This document shows positions 8,587-16,021 of a stretch of 64,000 nt of DNA, one piece after another. Positions within the stretch are counted from its first letter, which is position 1; each line of letters starts with the position of its first letter. The stretch is from Pseudomonas sp. SORT22. GTDB lineage: Bacteria; Pseudomonadota; Gammaproteobacteria; Pseudomonadales; Pseudomonadaceae. The notes below the pieces were generated by a model that had not been told where the DNA came from, ran no database searches, and saw only the letters and a program-made list of their open reading frames with translations. Location: the NCBI RefSeq assembly GCF_018417635.1, contig NZ_CP071007.1, forward strand, positions 2,480,501 to 2,544,500, given 5' to 3'. The position numbers and the translations under genes are program-made.

Positions 8587-9957
8587 CTACTGGGTTGGCA
8601 CCAGATTGCTGGAAATCAATTGGATGCAACCGAAGCTTGGTTTTACCGCCGCAGGATCGAGTGGAATAAGCACTGAGCCGCTAGTCAGCCCCGACCCAGC
8701 ACGCCGTGTGCGATCCTTGGTAACAATGGGGGCGGGCCAACCCATCCTTGCATGATTGGCAAGTGCCACGGGGCTGGGATGGTGATGGGTATTGTCTTGA
8801 CCAAGCGACAGGGTCAGATGTGCCGGCACCAAAGTGCTCGCTGCCGGCGGCATTCCGGCTCGTCCACCATGGTGGCTGGCAACCAGGGAGACCAAATCGG
8901 GCCTAGGGTCCGGCCAGCGAATCTTGTCATACTCGATGTCACCAGGCAGCAGAGTGGCCGCTGCGCAGTTCGGGTAGTCCATCACAAACCAGGCTAGCCC
9001 CTGGTTGTTGCGATTGTGCGGAGTTCGGCTAGGGTCAGTGCGGGTGATGGTGCCAGCGCTGAAAGTGATCTGCTCGAGTGAATTGGGCCATACCAGAGGG
9101 TAGTACAAGTGCGCAAAGAAGCGCAAATGAGAGGGCCCCAGCCCTGAGTTGTTACGTGGCGGTGGCGGCTGCGGAACAATCCAGGGCCGGTTCACAGCTT
9201 CAGGCTTGAACACCATGTTGGCTGCCCGTAGGCCGAAGTTGTAGTCCATGTTGCCTACAGCGTAGCCCCAATGGTCGAAGTCCCAGTGAGACAGCACTAC
9301 TGGAGCGAAGAGCTCGCCATCGTTGCAGCATCGATGATCAATCAGCAACGCTGGGCGATCGGCGGGGCGTGTGCAGGCATTGCTGCTCGTTGGCCAGCCC
9401 AGGTCATAAAACAGGCAAGGGTGGCCATGGACATCAATCAAGGCATTGGCATTGCCTTGACCGATGTCGTAGGCCACTACCCAGCGGGACGTACCGGCCT
9501 GGCGGGCGGCGGCATCAAGTACGCTATGGAGGGTTGCTTCATCTGCTGATAAACCGTGCAGATAAGCGAGTTGTTGAAGCTGGGGCTGTGCTGCGCGGAT
9601 GCCGGTCAACGTAAATCGATGAGACGTTTGTTCCTGCAGCTCGGCCAAACTCAGAAACTCGGCAATCACCGCATTTTCAGGTGGCGGTGTGTTTGTGTGG
9701 TCAAGCGTGAATTTCAACCAGAAGCCGCGATAGAGCGGAGTGGGCTGGTTGCGCCATACGATTGATTGAGTCAGATCCTGAATATCGACTGTTAGCAACA
9801 ATGTCTGCTGCAGATACTCATTGTTGGGCCCCACGTTTGACCAGGTTTTATAGCTCAGCTGATCGACGGCGTTCCTAGTTATACAGTCAAGAACCGCTAG
9901 CATTCTCGAGCCATCCAGCACAATATCTTCGATCATCGCGTAATGGGTGAACGTCAT
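8587..9957 (-). CDS. Metallo-beta-lactamase-fold protein, ComEC/Rec2-like motif
   Basis: The protein has 456 residues. The first 155 or so residues match no domain I know. From residue 160 it reads VVAYDIGQGNANALID, the strand-and-loop start of ComEC-type MBL domains. This is followed by SHWDFDHWG (H224-x-D226-x-D228-H229, the HxDxDH variant of the metal motif), LLPGDIEYD, and VASHHGG. The motif set suggests a metal-dependent hydrolase or nuclease. Codon use looks less GC-biased than its neighbours. The ATG at 9957 follows AAGGAAGG. It lies 55 bases after the DUF4132 gene on the same strand, so it may belong to that operon. No signal peptide or membrane helix was seen. Confidence 0.75.
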   Translation of the reverse strand: MTFTHYAMIEDIVLDGSRMLAVLDCITRNAVDQLSYKTWSNVGPNNEYLQQTLLLTVDIQDLTQSIVWRNQPTPLYRGFWLKFTLDHTNTPPPENAVIAEFLSLAELQEQTSHRFTLTGIRAAQPQLQQLAYLHGLSADEATLHSVLDAAARQAGTSRWVVAYDIGQGNANALIDVHGHPCLFYDLGWPTSSNACTRPADRPALLIDHRCCNDGELFAPVVLSHWDFDHWGYAVGNMDYNFGLRAANMVFKPEAVNRPWIVPQPPPPRNNSGLGPSHLRFFAHLYYPLVWPNSLEQITFSAGTITRTDPSRTPHNRNNQGLAWFVMDYPNCAAATLLPGDIEYDKIRWPDPRPDLVSLVASHHGGRAGMPPAASTLVPAHLTLSLGQDNTHHHPSPVALANHARMGWPAPIVTKDRTRRAGSGLTSGSVLIPLDPAAVKPSFGCIQLISSNLVPTQ

Positions 9958-10012
9958 TCACTTTCCTTCCTTGGTAGTTCCTGCATAAGCGCCGATCAGT
10001 GTCTGTTCGGGT

Positions 10013-12673
10013 TCACTTCAAAGCCAACTGCCGGGTAATGGTCGGGTCGCTGATCTTGTCGTCGTCAATCAGCAGCAAGGCCTTGGAGAGGATGATCGAC
10101 AGCAGCGCGTCGCCCTCGAACGGCAGGTACTGCGGGGTGTTTTTCTGCCGCGCCTTGGCGTCGGGGACGATGCACAGGTACTGATCGTTGGGCAGCATCA
10201 GGATGTTGCCCGAGCCCAGGTGGATCTTGTAGCTGCGCAGCTTGCCGGTGACCTCCAGGAAGCGCCCGTGCAGGGTCCATTTGTCTTTGAGGCGGGTCAT
10301 GCGCGGCAGCAGTTTTTCCAGCAATTGCTTGCGCGTTTGCGCGGTGGCGCCCAGCTCGCCGAACGAGTGGTTGTGCCAGTAATCGCGGTAGCGGCCGTCC
10401 GGCCCGCCGTCGGCCCACAGCGGGTCGTTGGCCAGCGAGGCGACGCCGACAAACAGGTCGACATCGCGCATCACTTCGCTGAGCACCAACGGCGGCACCT
10501 GGTCCAGCGGCAAGGGCGCAGCGTCCACGGCGTTATCCCAGCGGTTCAAGGCATAACCGCCGCCACCGGCATGGGCGCTGCGCTGGGCGGCGTCGATCGG
10601 GTAGAAGCGTACCTGGTCGCTGCTCAGGCGCAGGAAGGCGCCGGCTTCGTTGGTATCGACGCCATAGTCGTCGCCCACGCCCTCGATCCAGAACTCGGCG
10701 CGCAGGCCCCAGGCCGGCAGTTCGCGGCTGGCCGGCGGGTAGGTGTCATCGACCATCAGCCGCAGCTTGTTGCGCCAGCCGCGGGCGGCGGCCAGGGCGT
10801 GGAACTGGTGCTGGCGCAAAATGTGCGCGGCGAAGCGGTTGGAGTAGCTGGCGGTGTTGCGCTCGGCTTCGGTCAGCAGGTAGACCTCGCGGTGGGCCTG
10901 CTTGAATGGCTGGGTGATCTGCAGCGCTTCAATGCGCTCGCGCCAGGCCAGGACCTCCTCCAGCGGGCGGCCGATCGGGTGCCAGAGGCGCACTTGCGCC
11001 GCGCTGGAAGGGCTGATGGTTTTACCGTCCAGGGTTTGCAGGCAGCCTTCGTTGAACACCACGGCGTGCTGCTGGCCGCCGTCGCTGATCACCCAGATCA
11101 GCCGCCGCGCCAGGGTGCCGATCAGCGGGTGGTCGAGGTAACGCTCCTGCCATTGATCGTACGGCCAGTGCTTTTCCAGCAGGAACAGGCTGTCCAGGCG
11201 CTCGGCCTGGGCCGGCAGCATGGCGCCGATGTCCTTGAGCGCGCCTTGCAGCTCCTTGAGCTCGTCCTTGTAGTCGGCCTTGACCTTGGCCGGCACCGAT
11301 TTTTGCGGCGTGCCGTCGGCGCGAAACCAGCTCAGGGTAGCGGCCTTGCCATCGACCTTGAGCTCGGCGACAAAGGCGCCGTCATCAAAACTTTCGCGGC
11401 GCAGGCCGACCTGTTCCAGGCCGTAGGTCGGCACGCCGAGTTCTTCGATCTGGTCACGGGGCAGTTGCAGTGCTTCGGCGGCGCTGGTGAAGGCTTTTTC
11501 GATTTCCTTCTGCGCGGTGCCGAACTTGACCCGCACCTTGAGCAGGGCCAGTTGCCCGACTGCTTCGCTGGTTGGGATCGACGACAGCGCGAACACCGCC
11601 GCGTTGCCGACCTTGGGCGCCCGTGGGCCGATGCCGCGCACCTTGCGGTAGGCGCTCAGGGCCAGGCGGGCGATGGCCCGGGTCAGTTCGCTGTCGGCCA
11701 GCGGCGCGCACATCCACAACAGGCCGCGCAGCACCGTGGCGTTGCCATCGTGCATGCGTGCGCGGTCATCGGTGCTTTCCCAGCCGACGTTGAGCAACGC
11801 GCCGCAGCGCCCGGCATCGACCCGCGCAAACCAGCGCAGCAGTGCCGCCCGCAGCGGTGCTTCACCGACCTTGGCCAACAGCGCCTGGGCGTTCTTCAGC
11901 CATTTCGCCGAGGGCCGCGCCGAAGTTGCCGCAGCGGCCTGACGCAACAGCGCCAGCCAGTCTTCGCGCACCTCGGGGCTCAGTTGTTCGAGGTCTTCCA
12001 GGGCCAGTTGGGTCCAGTGTTCGCACGGCGCCAACACCTGCCAGGCGCCGCTGCCCAGCAGCGGGTCGAGCTTGGCCAGCAGTTGTTCGCCGAAGTTGCC
12101 GTAGTGGCCCAGGTCGGCGCACTGGCTGCGCAGCATGATCAGCAGGTCACGCAGGTCGGTTGGCACTGTGCTGAAGTGTTGCGCGATGACCCAGTCGGTC
12201 ACCGTCAGGGTCGGCAGGGTGCCGTAATAGGCGAAGCGGTAGCTGGTGAACCACTGCAGCACAGGCTCGGCCAGCTGGCCGACGTCGGCGCCGTTTTCCA
12301 TCAGCCAGGTCATCAGCGCCGGCAGTACGCCGTAGTCGAAAATGTGCGAGAAGGCATGCCCGGCACTGGCGGTGCTCAGCTCACCGTTGTAGGCCACCAC
12401 CCGTTCGATCAGCGCCAGCACCAGGCGCGTGCGCAGCGCCGGGTCAGGGCTCAGGGCCATCACCGCCGGCAATTTGCCCAGGGCGAAGACCATGGCGTCG
12501 GGGCGGCCGTGAATTTTTTGCAGCAGCGGCAGCAGTTCGCCGATCAGCTCATGCTCGTGGCGCAGTTCGGAGCCGGCCAGCAGCGGGTAGCCGTCCGGGC
12601 CGATGTGCTCGACCGGGCCCAGTTCGGTTTGCGCGCGGTCGTGGCGAAACGCCTGAAGTTGTTCCAGTGCCAT
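10013..12673 (-). CDS. DUF4132 domain-containing protein
   Basis: The protein has 886 residues and is cytoplasmic by appearance. The N-terminal 400 residues look alpha-helical and HEAT-like. The middle holds the DUF4132 signature region around LARRLIWVISDGG and VRLWHPIGRPLEEVLAWRE, continuing PFKQAHREVYLLTEAE. The C-terminus has LRSYKIHLGSGNILM and DQYLCIVP, common at the end of this family. E. coli YehI (MolR) belongs to the same family, which is often found near MoxR/vWA-type ternary systems; its biochemical role is unknown. It starts five bases after the small upstream gene, so the two are certainly co-transcribed. Confidence 0.85.
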   Translation of the reverse strand: MALEQLQAFRHDRAQTELGPVEHIGPDGYPLLAGSELRHEHELIGELLPLLQKIHGRPDAMVFALGKLPAVMALSPDPALRTRLVLALIERVVAYNGELSTASAGHAFSHIFDYGVLPALMTWLMENGADVGQLAEPVLQWFTSYRFAYYGTLPTLTVTDWVIAQHFSTVPTDLRDLLIMLRSQCADLGHYGNFGEQLLAKLDPLLGSGAWQVLAPCEHWTQLALEDLEQLSPEVREDWLALLRQAAAATSARPSAKWLKNAQALLAKVGEAPLRAALLRWFARVDAGRCGALLNVGWESTDDRARMHDGNATVLRGLLWMCAPLADSELTRAIARLALSAYRKVRGIGPRAPKVGNAAVFALSSIPTSEAVGQLALLKVRVKFGTAQKEIEKAFTSAAEALQLPRDQIEELGVPTYGLEQVGLRRESFDDGAFVAELKVDGKAATLSWFRADGTPQKSVPAKVKADYKDELKELQGALKDIGAMLPAQAERLDSLFLLEKHWPYDQWQERYLDHPLIGTLARRLIWVISDGGQQHAVVFNEGCLQTLDGKTISPSSAAQVRLWHPIGRPLEEVLAWRERIEALQITQPFKQAHREVYLLTEAERNTASYSNRFAAHILRQHQFHALAAARGWRNKLRLMVDDTYPPASRELPAWGLRAEFWIEGVGDDYGVDTNEAGAFLRLSSDQVRFYPIDAAQRSAHAGGGGYALNRWDNAVDAAPLPLDQVPPLVLSEVMRDVDLFVGVASLANDPLWADGGPDGRYRDYWHNHSFGELGATAQTRKQLLEKLLPRMTRLKDKWTLHGRFLEVTGKLRSYKIHLGSGNILMLPNDQYLCIVPDAKARQKNTPQYLPFEGDALLSIILSKALLLIDDDKISDPTITRQLALK

Positions 12674-12678
12674 GAGGT

Positions 12679-13074
12679 TCAGCCTCCTACCAGCGGGGTC
12701 AGTTTGATGAAATTGACCACGCTGTCGTGGCGGATGGTCAGGACTTCGTCGAGGCTTTCGGCCTGACGCTCGTCGAGCAGGATGAAAAAGCCATTGCGCT
12801 CGAAGGCCTCACAGGCGATGTCGACCTGCTTGCGCCAATCGATGGTCTGGCGCTCGATGACAGGCTCGCCATTGAGCGCAGCTTCCAGCGGTTCGGGGTT
12901 GACCAGGCGCTGGCGCCGACTGTGGCCGGTTTCAGTGCTGCGCTGCAGGACTTCCTGATGGACCCGTTCGCGGATCAGTTGGCGCACGGTGATGGTGTCG
13001 GTGGCAAAGTGCAGGGCGAAATCGTCGAAGACTTCGCCCGAAACCGACTCGTCGCGGACGGTGAGCGTTGCCAT
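12679..13074 (-). CDS. Small partner protein of the DUF4132 gene
   Basis: This 131-residue protein starts MATLTVRDESVSGEVFDD at 13074, with AAGGAG upstream. The pattern is a beta-strand start, then TDTITVRQLIRERVHQEV, then a C-terminal ESLDEVLTIRHDSVVNFIKL. This ITVRxLIRxRVxxEV word recurs in small proteins beside DUF4132 genes as I remember them, but no function is known to me. A beta-grasp-like fold is possible from the strand-helix-strand order; that is speculation. It is the promoter-proximal gene of the DUF4132 operon. Confidence 0.7.
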   Translation of the reverse strand: MATLTVRDESVSGEVFDDFALHFATDTITVRQLIRERVHQEVLQRSTETGHSRRQRLVNPEPLEAALNGEPVIERQTIDWRKQVDIACEAFERNGFFILLDERQAESLDEVLTIRHDSVVNFIKLTPLVGG

Positions 13075-13155
13075 GGGAACTCCTTTTCTGGCAAGAGGCA
13101 AAACGAATGGGCGCAAGAGTATCAGGCTGGTCGGCGGATTTCGACGTGCAGGCGC

Positions 13156-13992
13156 TCAACCATCACTGCCGTTGCGTGCGCGAAAGAACTCCCCCGGCGG
13201 TAGGCCGAACTGCTTGCCGAAGGCGGCGATAAACGCCGACAGTGATTCGTAGCCGCAGGCCAGGGCCACGTCGGTGACCCGCTCGCCGCGCTCAAGGGCC
13301 GGCAGGGCGCAAAGCAGGCGCATGCGCTGGCGCCAGAGGCGAAAGCTCAGGCCGGTTTCGCGTTGAAAACGCCGGCTCAGGGTTTTCTCCGACACGCCGG
13401 CTTGCCGCGCCCAGTCGGCCAGCCCGGTCGGCGAATCGGGTTGTGCCTGCAGGTGGCTGCACAGGGCGCGCAACTCAGAGTCCAGTGGCAGCGGCAGCAT
13501 CAATTGCTGTTGTTCTGCATTGTCCAACTGGTCGAGCAGCACCTGCACCAGGCGCCCGTCGGGGCCCTCGCTGTCGTATTCCACCGGCAGTTCGCTGAAG
13601 CTGCGGATCAGCTCGCGCAACAGCGGCTTGACCGCGACTACCCGGCATTGCGGCTCGCGCCAGCTTGCCGGTGCTTGCTCCAGGTACAGGCTGCGCAGGC
13701 AGGTGTCGTCGGCGCAACTGACCCGGTGCGGCACGTGCGCCGGCAGCCAAACTGCGCGCTGCGGCGGCACCAGGTAGAAACCCTGGTCGGTGTGCACCTC
13801 CAGCACGCCGCGAATGGCATAGGACAACTGCCCCCACGGATGGCTATGGCGGTAGCCGAGCACCACGTTGGGCAGCGCCTGCACATGGCCATACACCGGG
13901 CGCGGCAGTGCCGTCAGCTGCTCCAGTGACTGCGGGGTGAAGGCGGGCGGTTGTCCTTTTGGCGACACTGGCGGGGCGCTGGCGTTAGTCAA
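13156..13992 (-). CDS. AraC-family transcriptional regulator with N-terminal cupin
   Basis: The protein has up to 278 residues. The N-terminal cupin part (GYRHSHPWGQLSYAIRGVLEVHT, then VWLPAHVPHRV) is followed by a C-terminal AraC domain. Its two HTHs are LADWARQAGVSEKTLSRRFQRETG and RVTDVALACGYESLSAFIAAFGKQFG, so DNA binding is clear. The start is uncertain: the upstream candidate is TTG at 13992 and an in-frame GTG exists at 13968. The gene is divergent, with a 55-bp gap, from the SBF-type transporter gene, which is its probable target. Confidence 0.88.
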   Translation of the reverse strand: MTNASAPPVSPKGQPPAFTPQSLEQLTALPRPVYGHVQALPNVVLGYRHSHPWGQLSYAIRGVLEVHTDQGFYLVPPQRAVWLPAHVPHRVSCADDTCLRSLYLEQAPASWREPQCRVVAVKPLLRELIRSFSELPVEYDSEGPDGRLVQVLLDQLDNAEQQQLMLPLPLDSELRALCSHLQAQPDSPTGLADWARQAGVSEKTLSRRFQRETGLSFRLWRQRMRLLCALPALERGERVTDVALACGYESLSAFIAAFGKQFGLPPGEFFRARNGSDG

Positions 13993-14047
13993 GATCGGGC
14001 AAAGACCTTAACGTCTGCGGCGCCACAATAACAAGCCGGGAGCGGCC

Positions 14048-15040
14048 ATGAAGTACCTGCGGATGCTGTTCGACAATTTCACCCTGGCGCTGCTCGGGAT
14101 CATCCTCATTGCCACGCTGCTGCCCTGCGAAGGCAGTGGCGCCGTGCTGTTCGGCTGGTTGACCAACCTTGCCATCGGCCTGCTGTTCTTTTTGCATGGC
14201 GCCAAGCTGTCGCGCGAGGCGGTCGCCGCCGGTGCCGGGCACTGGCGCCTGCACCTGCTGGTGTTTGCCTGCACCTTTGTGATGTTTCCGCTACTGGGCA
14301 TGCTGCTCAAGCCGCTGTTGCTGCCGCTGGTGGGCGATGAACTGTACCTGGGCGTGCTGTACCTGTGCGCCTTGCCGGCCACGGTGCAGTCGGCCATCGC
14401 CTTTACCTCGCTGGCCCGTGGCAACGTACCGGCGGCGATCTGCAGCGCGGCGGCGTCGAGTTTGCTCGGCATCGTCTTGACGCCGTTGCTGGTGGTGCTG
14501 CTGATGGGCGTCGAGGGTGACAGCGGCTCGAGCCTCGATGCCGTGCTGAAGATCGTTGTGCAACTGCTGGTGCCGTTCGTGGCCGGGCAACTGGCGCGGC
14601 GCTGGATCGGCGCCTGGGTGGCGCGCAATGCCCGCTGGTTGAAGAGCGTCGACCAGGGTTCGATCCTGCTGGTGGTTTATACCGCCTTCAGCGATGCGGT
14701 GGTCAGCGGCCTGTGGCATGCAGTACCTGCGTCGCGCCTGCTGGGCCTGGCGCTGGTCTGCTGCCTGCTGCTGGCGCTGGTGCTGTGGCTGACCGGCGCG
14801 CTTGGGCGCTGGCTGGGCTTCAACCTCGAAGACCGCATCACCATTTTGTTTGCCGGCTCGAAAAAAAGCATGGCCACCGGCGTGCCGATGGCCCAGGTGC
14901 TGTTCGTCGGCGGCGGTATCGGTGCAATGATCCTGCCGCTGATGCTGTTCCACCAGATCCAGCTGATGGTCTGCGCGGTACTGGCCCAGCGCTATGCCGC
15001 GCGTACTGAAGAACCCTCGCTTACAACAGAACCCCTTTGA
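14048..15040 (+). CDS. Bile acid:sodium symporter (SBF-like, YfeH type) family transporter
   Basis: This 330-residue protein has about nine to ten hydrophobic segments. The characteristic YfeH/PF13593 patterns are present: NLAIGLLFFLHGAKLS near the N-terminus, CALPATVQSAIAFTSLARGN and FAGSKKSMATGVPMAQVLF in the second half. The family includes sodium-coupled organic-anion carriers; the substrate here is unknown. ATG at 14048 follows GGGAGCGG. It is divergent from the AraC gene, whose product probably controls it. Its last 20 bases overlap the convergent bestrophin gene. Confidence 0.88.
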   Translation: MKYLRMLFDNFTLALLGIILIATLLPCEGSGAVLFGWLTNLAIGLLFFLHGAKLSREAVAAGAGHWRLHLLVFACTFVMFPLLGMLLKPLLLPLVGDELYLGVLYLCALPATVQSAIAFTSLARGNVPAAICSAAASSLLGIVLTPLLVVLLMGVEGDSGSSLDAVLKIVVQLLVPFVAGQLARRWIGAWVARNARWLKSVDQGSILLVVYTAFSDAVVSGLWHAVPASRLLGLALVCCLLLALVLWLTGALGRWLGFNLEDRITILFAGSKKSMATGVPMAQVLFVGGGIGAMILPLMLFHQIQLMVCAVLAQRYAARTEEPSLTTEPL

Positions 15041-15938
15041 CCGGTTGCAGTGGTGCCGGCGCCGCCTCATCGGCCAGCTCGCGCACGGCGATTTCCAGGT
15101 TGCGGCACATGGCGTCCAGGGCCAGGTCGTTGGGCTGGGTGTCGAACGGGTCGGCGATCTGGTCACCCAGGGCATCCAGGCCGAAGAAGGTATAGGCCAG
15201 CACGCACACGGCAAACGGCGTGAACCAGCCGATGCTGTCGACCAGGCAGAACGGCAGCAGGAAGCAGTAGACGTGGACGATGCGGTGCAGCATGAGGATG
15301 TAGGGGTAGGGGATGGGCGTGTTTTTGATCCGCTCGCAACCGCCAAGCACGTACGACAGCCGGTTGAGCTGCTGGTCGAGGTTGGCCTGGATCACCTCGC
15401 CGGCGCCGGCATCGCGGGCCTGGGCCATGAAGCGCTGGCCGAGCAGGCCGAGCAGGCGGCTGGCAGGCGCATCGCTGCTGGCCAAGGTGGTGCGCGTCGG
15501 CGTGTCGAGCAGGCGTTGGCGGTCGGCGCAGGCCGGGGTGCCGCGCAACTGGTCACGCAGCACGTAGGCGAATGCAATCAAGGGGTCGAGCAGGGCGCGG
15601 CGCTGGTTGGCGTCGAGGTCGGGCAGCAGGCTCAGGGTCTGGCGGGTCAGGTTGCGGCTGACGATCAGCAGCTCGCCCCACAGCGTGCGCGCTTCCCAGA
15701 AGCGCTGGTAGGCCACGGTGTTGCGAAAGCCGAGGAAGATCGCCAGGGTCAGGCCCCAGAGGGTAAAGGGCGTGGCGGTGAGGATCACCTTGTACTCGAA
15801 CAGGGTGCCATGGGTGGCTACCACTGCCGAGCTGATCAGCACGGTGTACAGCACCTTGCGCCAGATCGCCGGGATGATCGAGCCCTTGAGCGAAAACAGC
15901 AGGACGCGGATGGAGGGTTTTTGTGGCTGGATGATCAT
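15021..15938 (-). CDS. Bestrophin-family anion channel-like membrane protein
   Basis: This 305-residue protein starts MIIQPQKPSIRVLLFSLKGS at 15938. It carries the bestrophin/UPF0187 signature LAIFLGFRNTVAYQRFWEAR (the RFWE word), IPYPYILMLHRIVH, and ADPFDTQPNDLALDAM near the C-terminus. Four hydrophobic segments are consistent with a pentameric inner-membrane channel. The frame stays open 62 codons upstream, but that part is low-complexity and has no RBS. A perfect 12-bp inverted repeat lies 16 bases upstream of the ATG. The 3' end overlaps the SBF transporter by 20 bases. Confidence 0.9.
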   Translation of the reverse strand: MIIQPQKPSIRVLLFSLKGSIIPAIWRKVLYTVLISSAVVATHGTLFEYKVILTATPFTLWGLTLAIFLGFRNTVAYQRFWEARTLWGELLIVSRNLTRQTLSLLPDLDANQRRALLDPLIAFAYVLRDQLRGTPACADRQRLLDTPTRTTLASSDAPASRLLGLLGQRFMAQARDAGAGEVIQANLDQQLNRLSYVLGGCERIKNTPIPYPYILMLHRIVHVYCFLLPFCLVDSIGWFTPFAVCVLAYTFFGLDALGDQIADPFDTQPNDLALDAMCRNLEIAVRELADEAAPAPLQPVKGVLL

Positions 15939-15953
15939 GCAAGGCAGGCCCTG

Positions 15954-15987
15954 TACAGTAACGCGAGTATTGACGCGCGTTACTGTA
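15954..15987. promoter_or_regulatory. Perfect 12-bp inverted repeat upstream of the bestrophin gene
   Basis: TACAGTAACGCG at 15954-15965 is exactly complementary to 15976-15987, with a 10-bp spacer. It sits between the stop of the tandem-repeat protein gene (16022) and the bestrophin ATG (15938). The two half-sites are about two helical turns apart, which suits a dimeric repressor; a leader hairpin or a terminator for the upstream gene is also possible. No T-tract follows. Confidence 0.5.
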
Positions 15988-16021
15988 GGGCAAAGCCGGA
16001 CCGGGATACAGTCTGATGGGG

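Noticed and set aside
10220..12766. Open frame of about 848 codons antisense to the DUF4132 gene
   Set aside because: It mirrors the GC-rich coding of the opposite gene, has no recognisable domain or RBS, and its composition (Ala, Gly, Gln, Val rich) is typical of a shadow frame.
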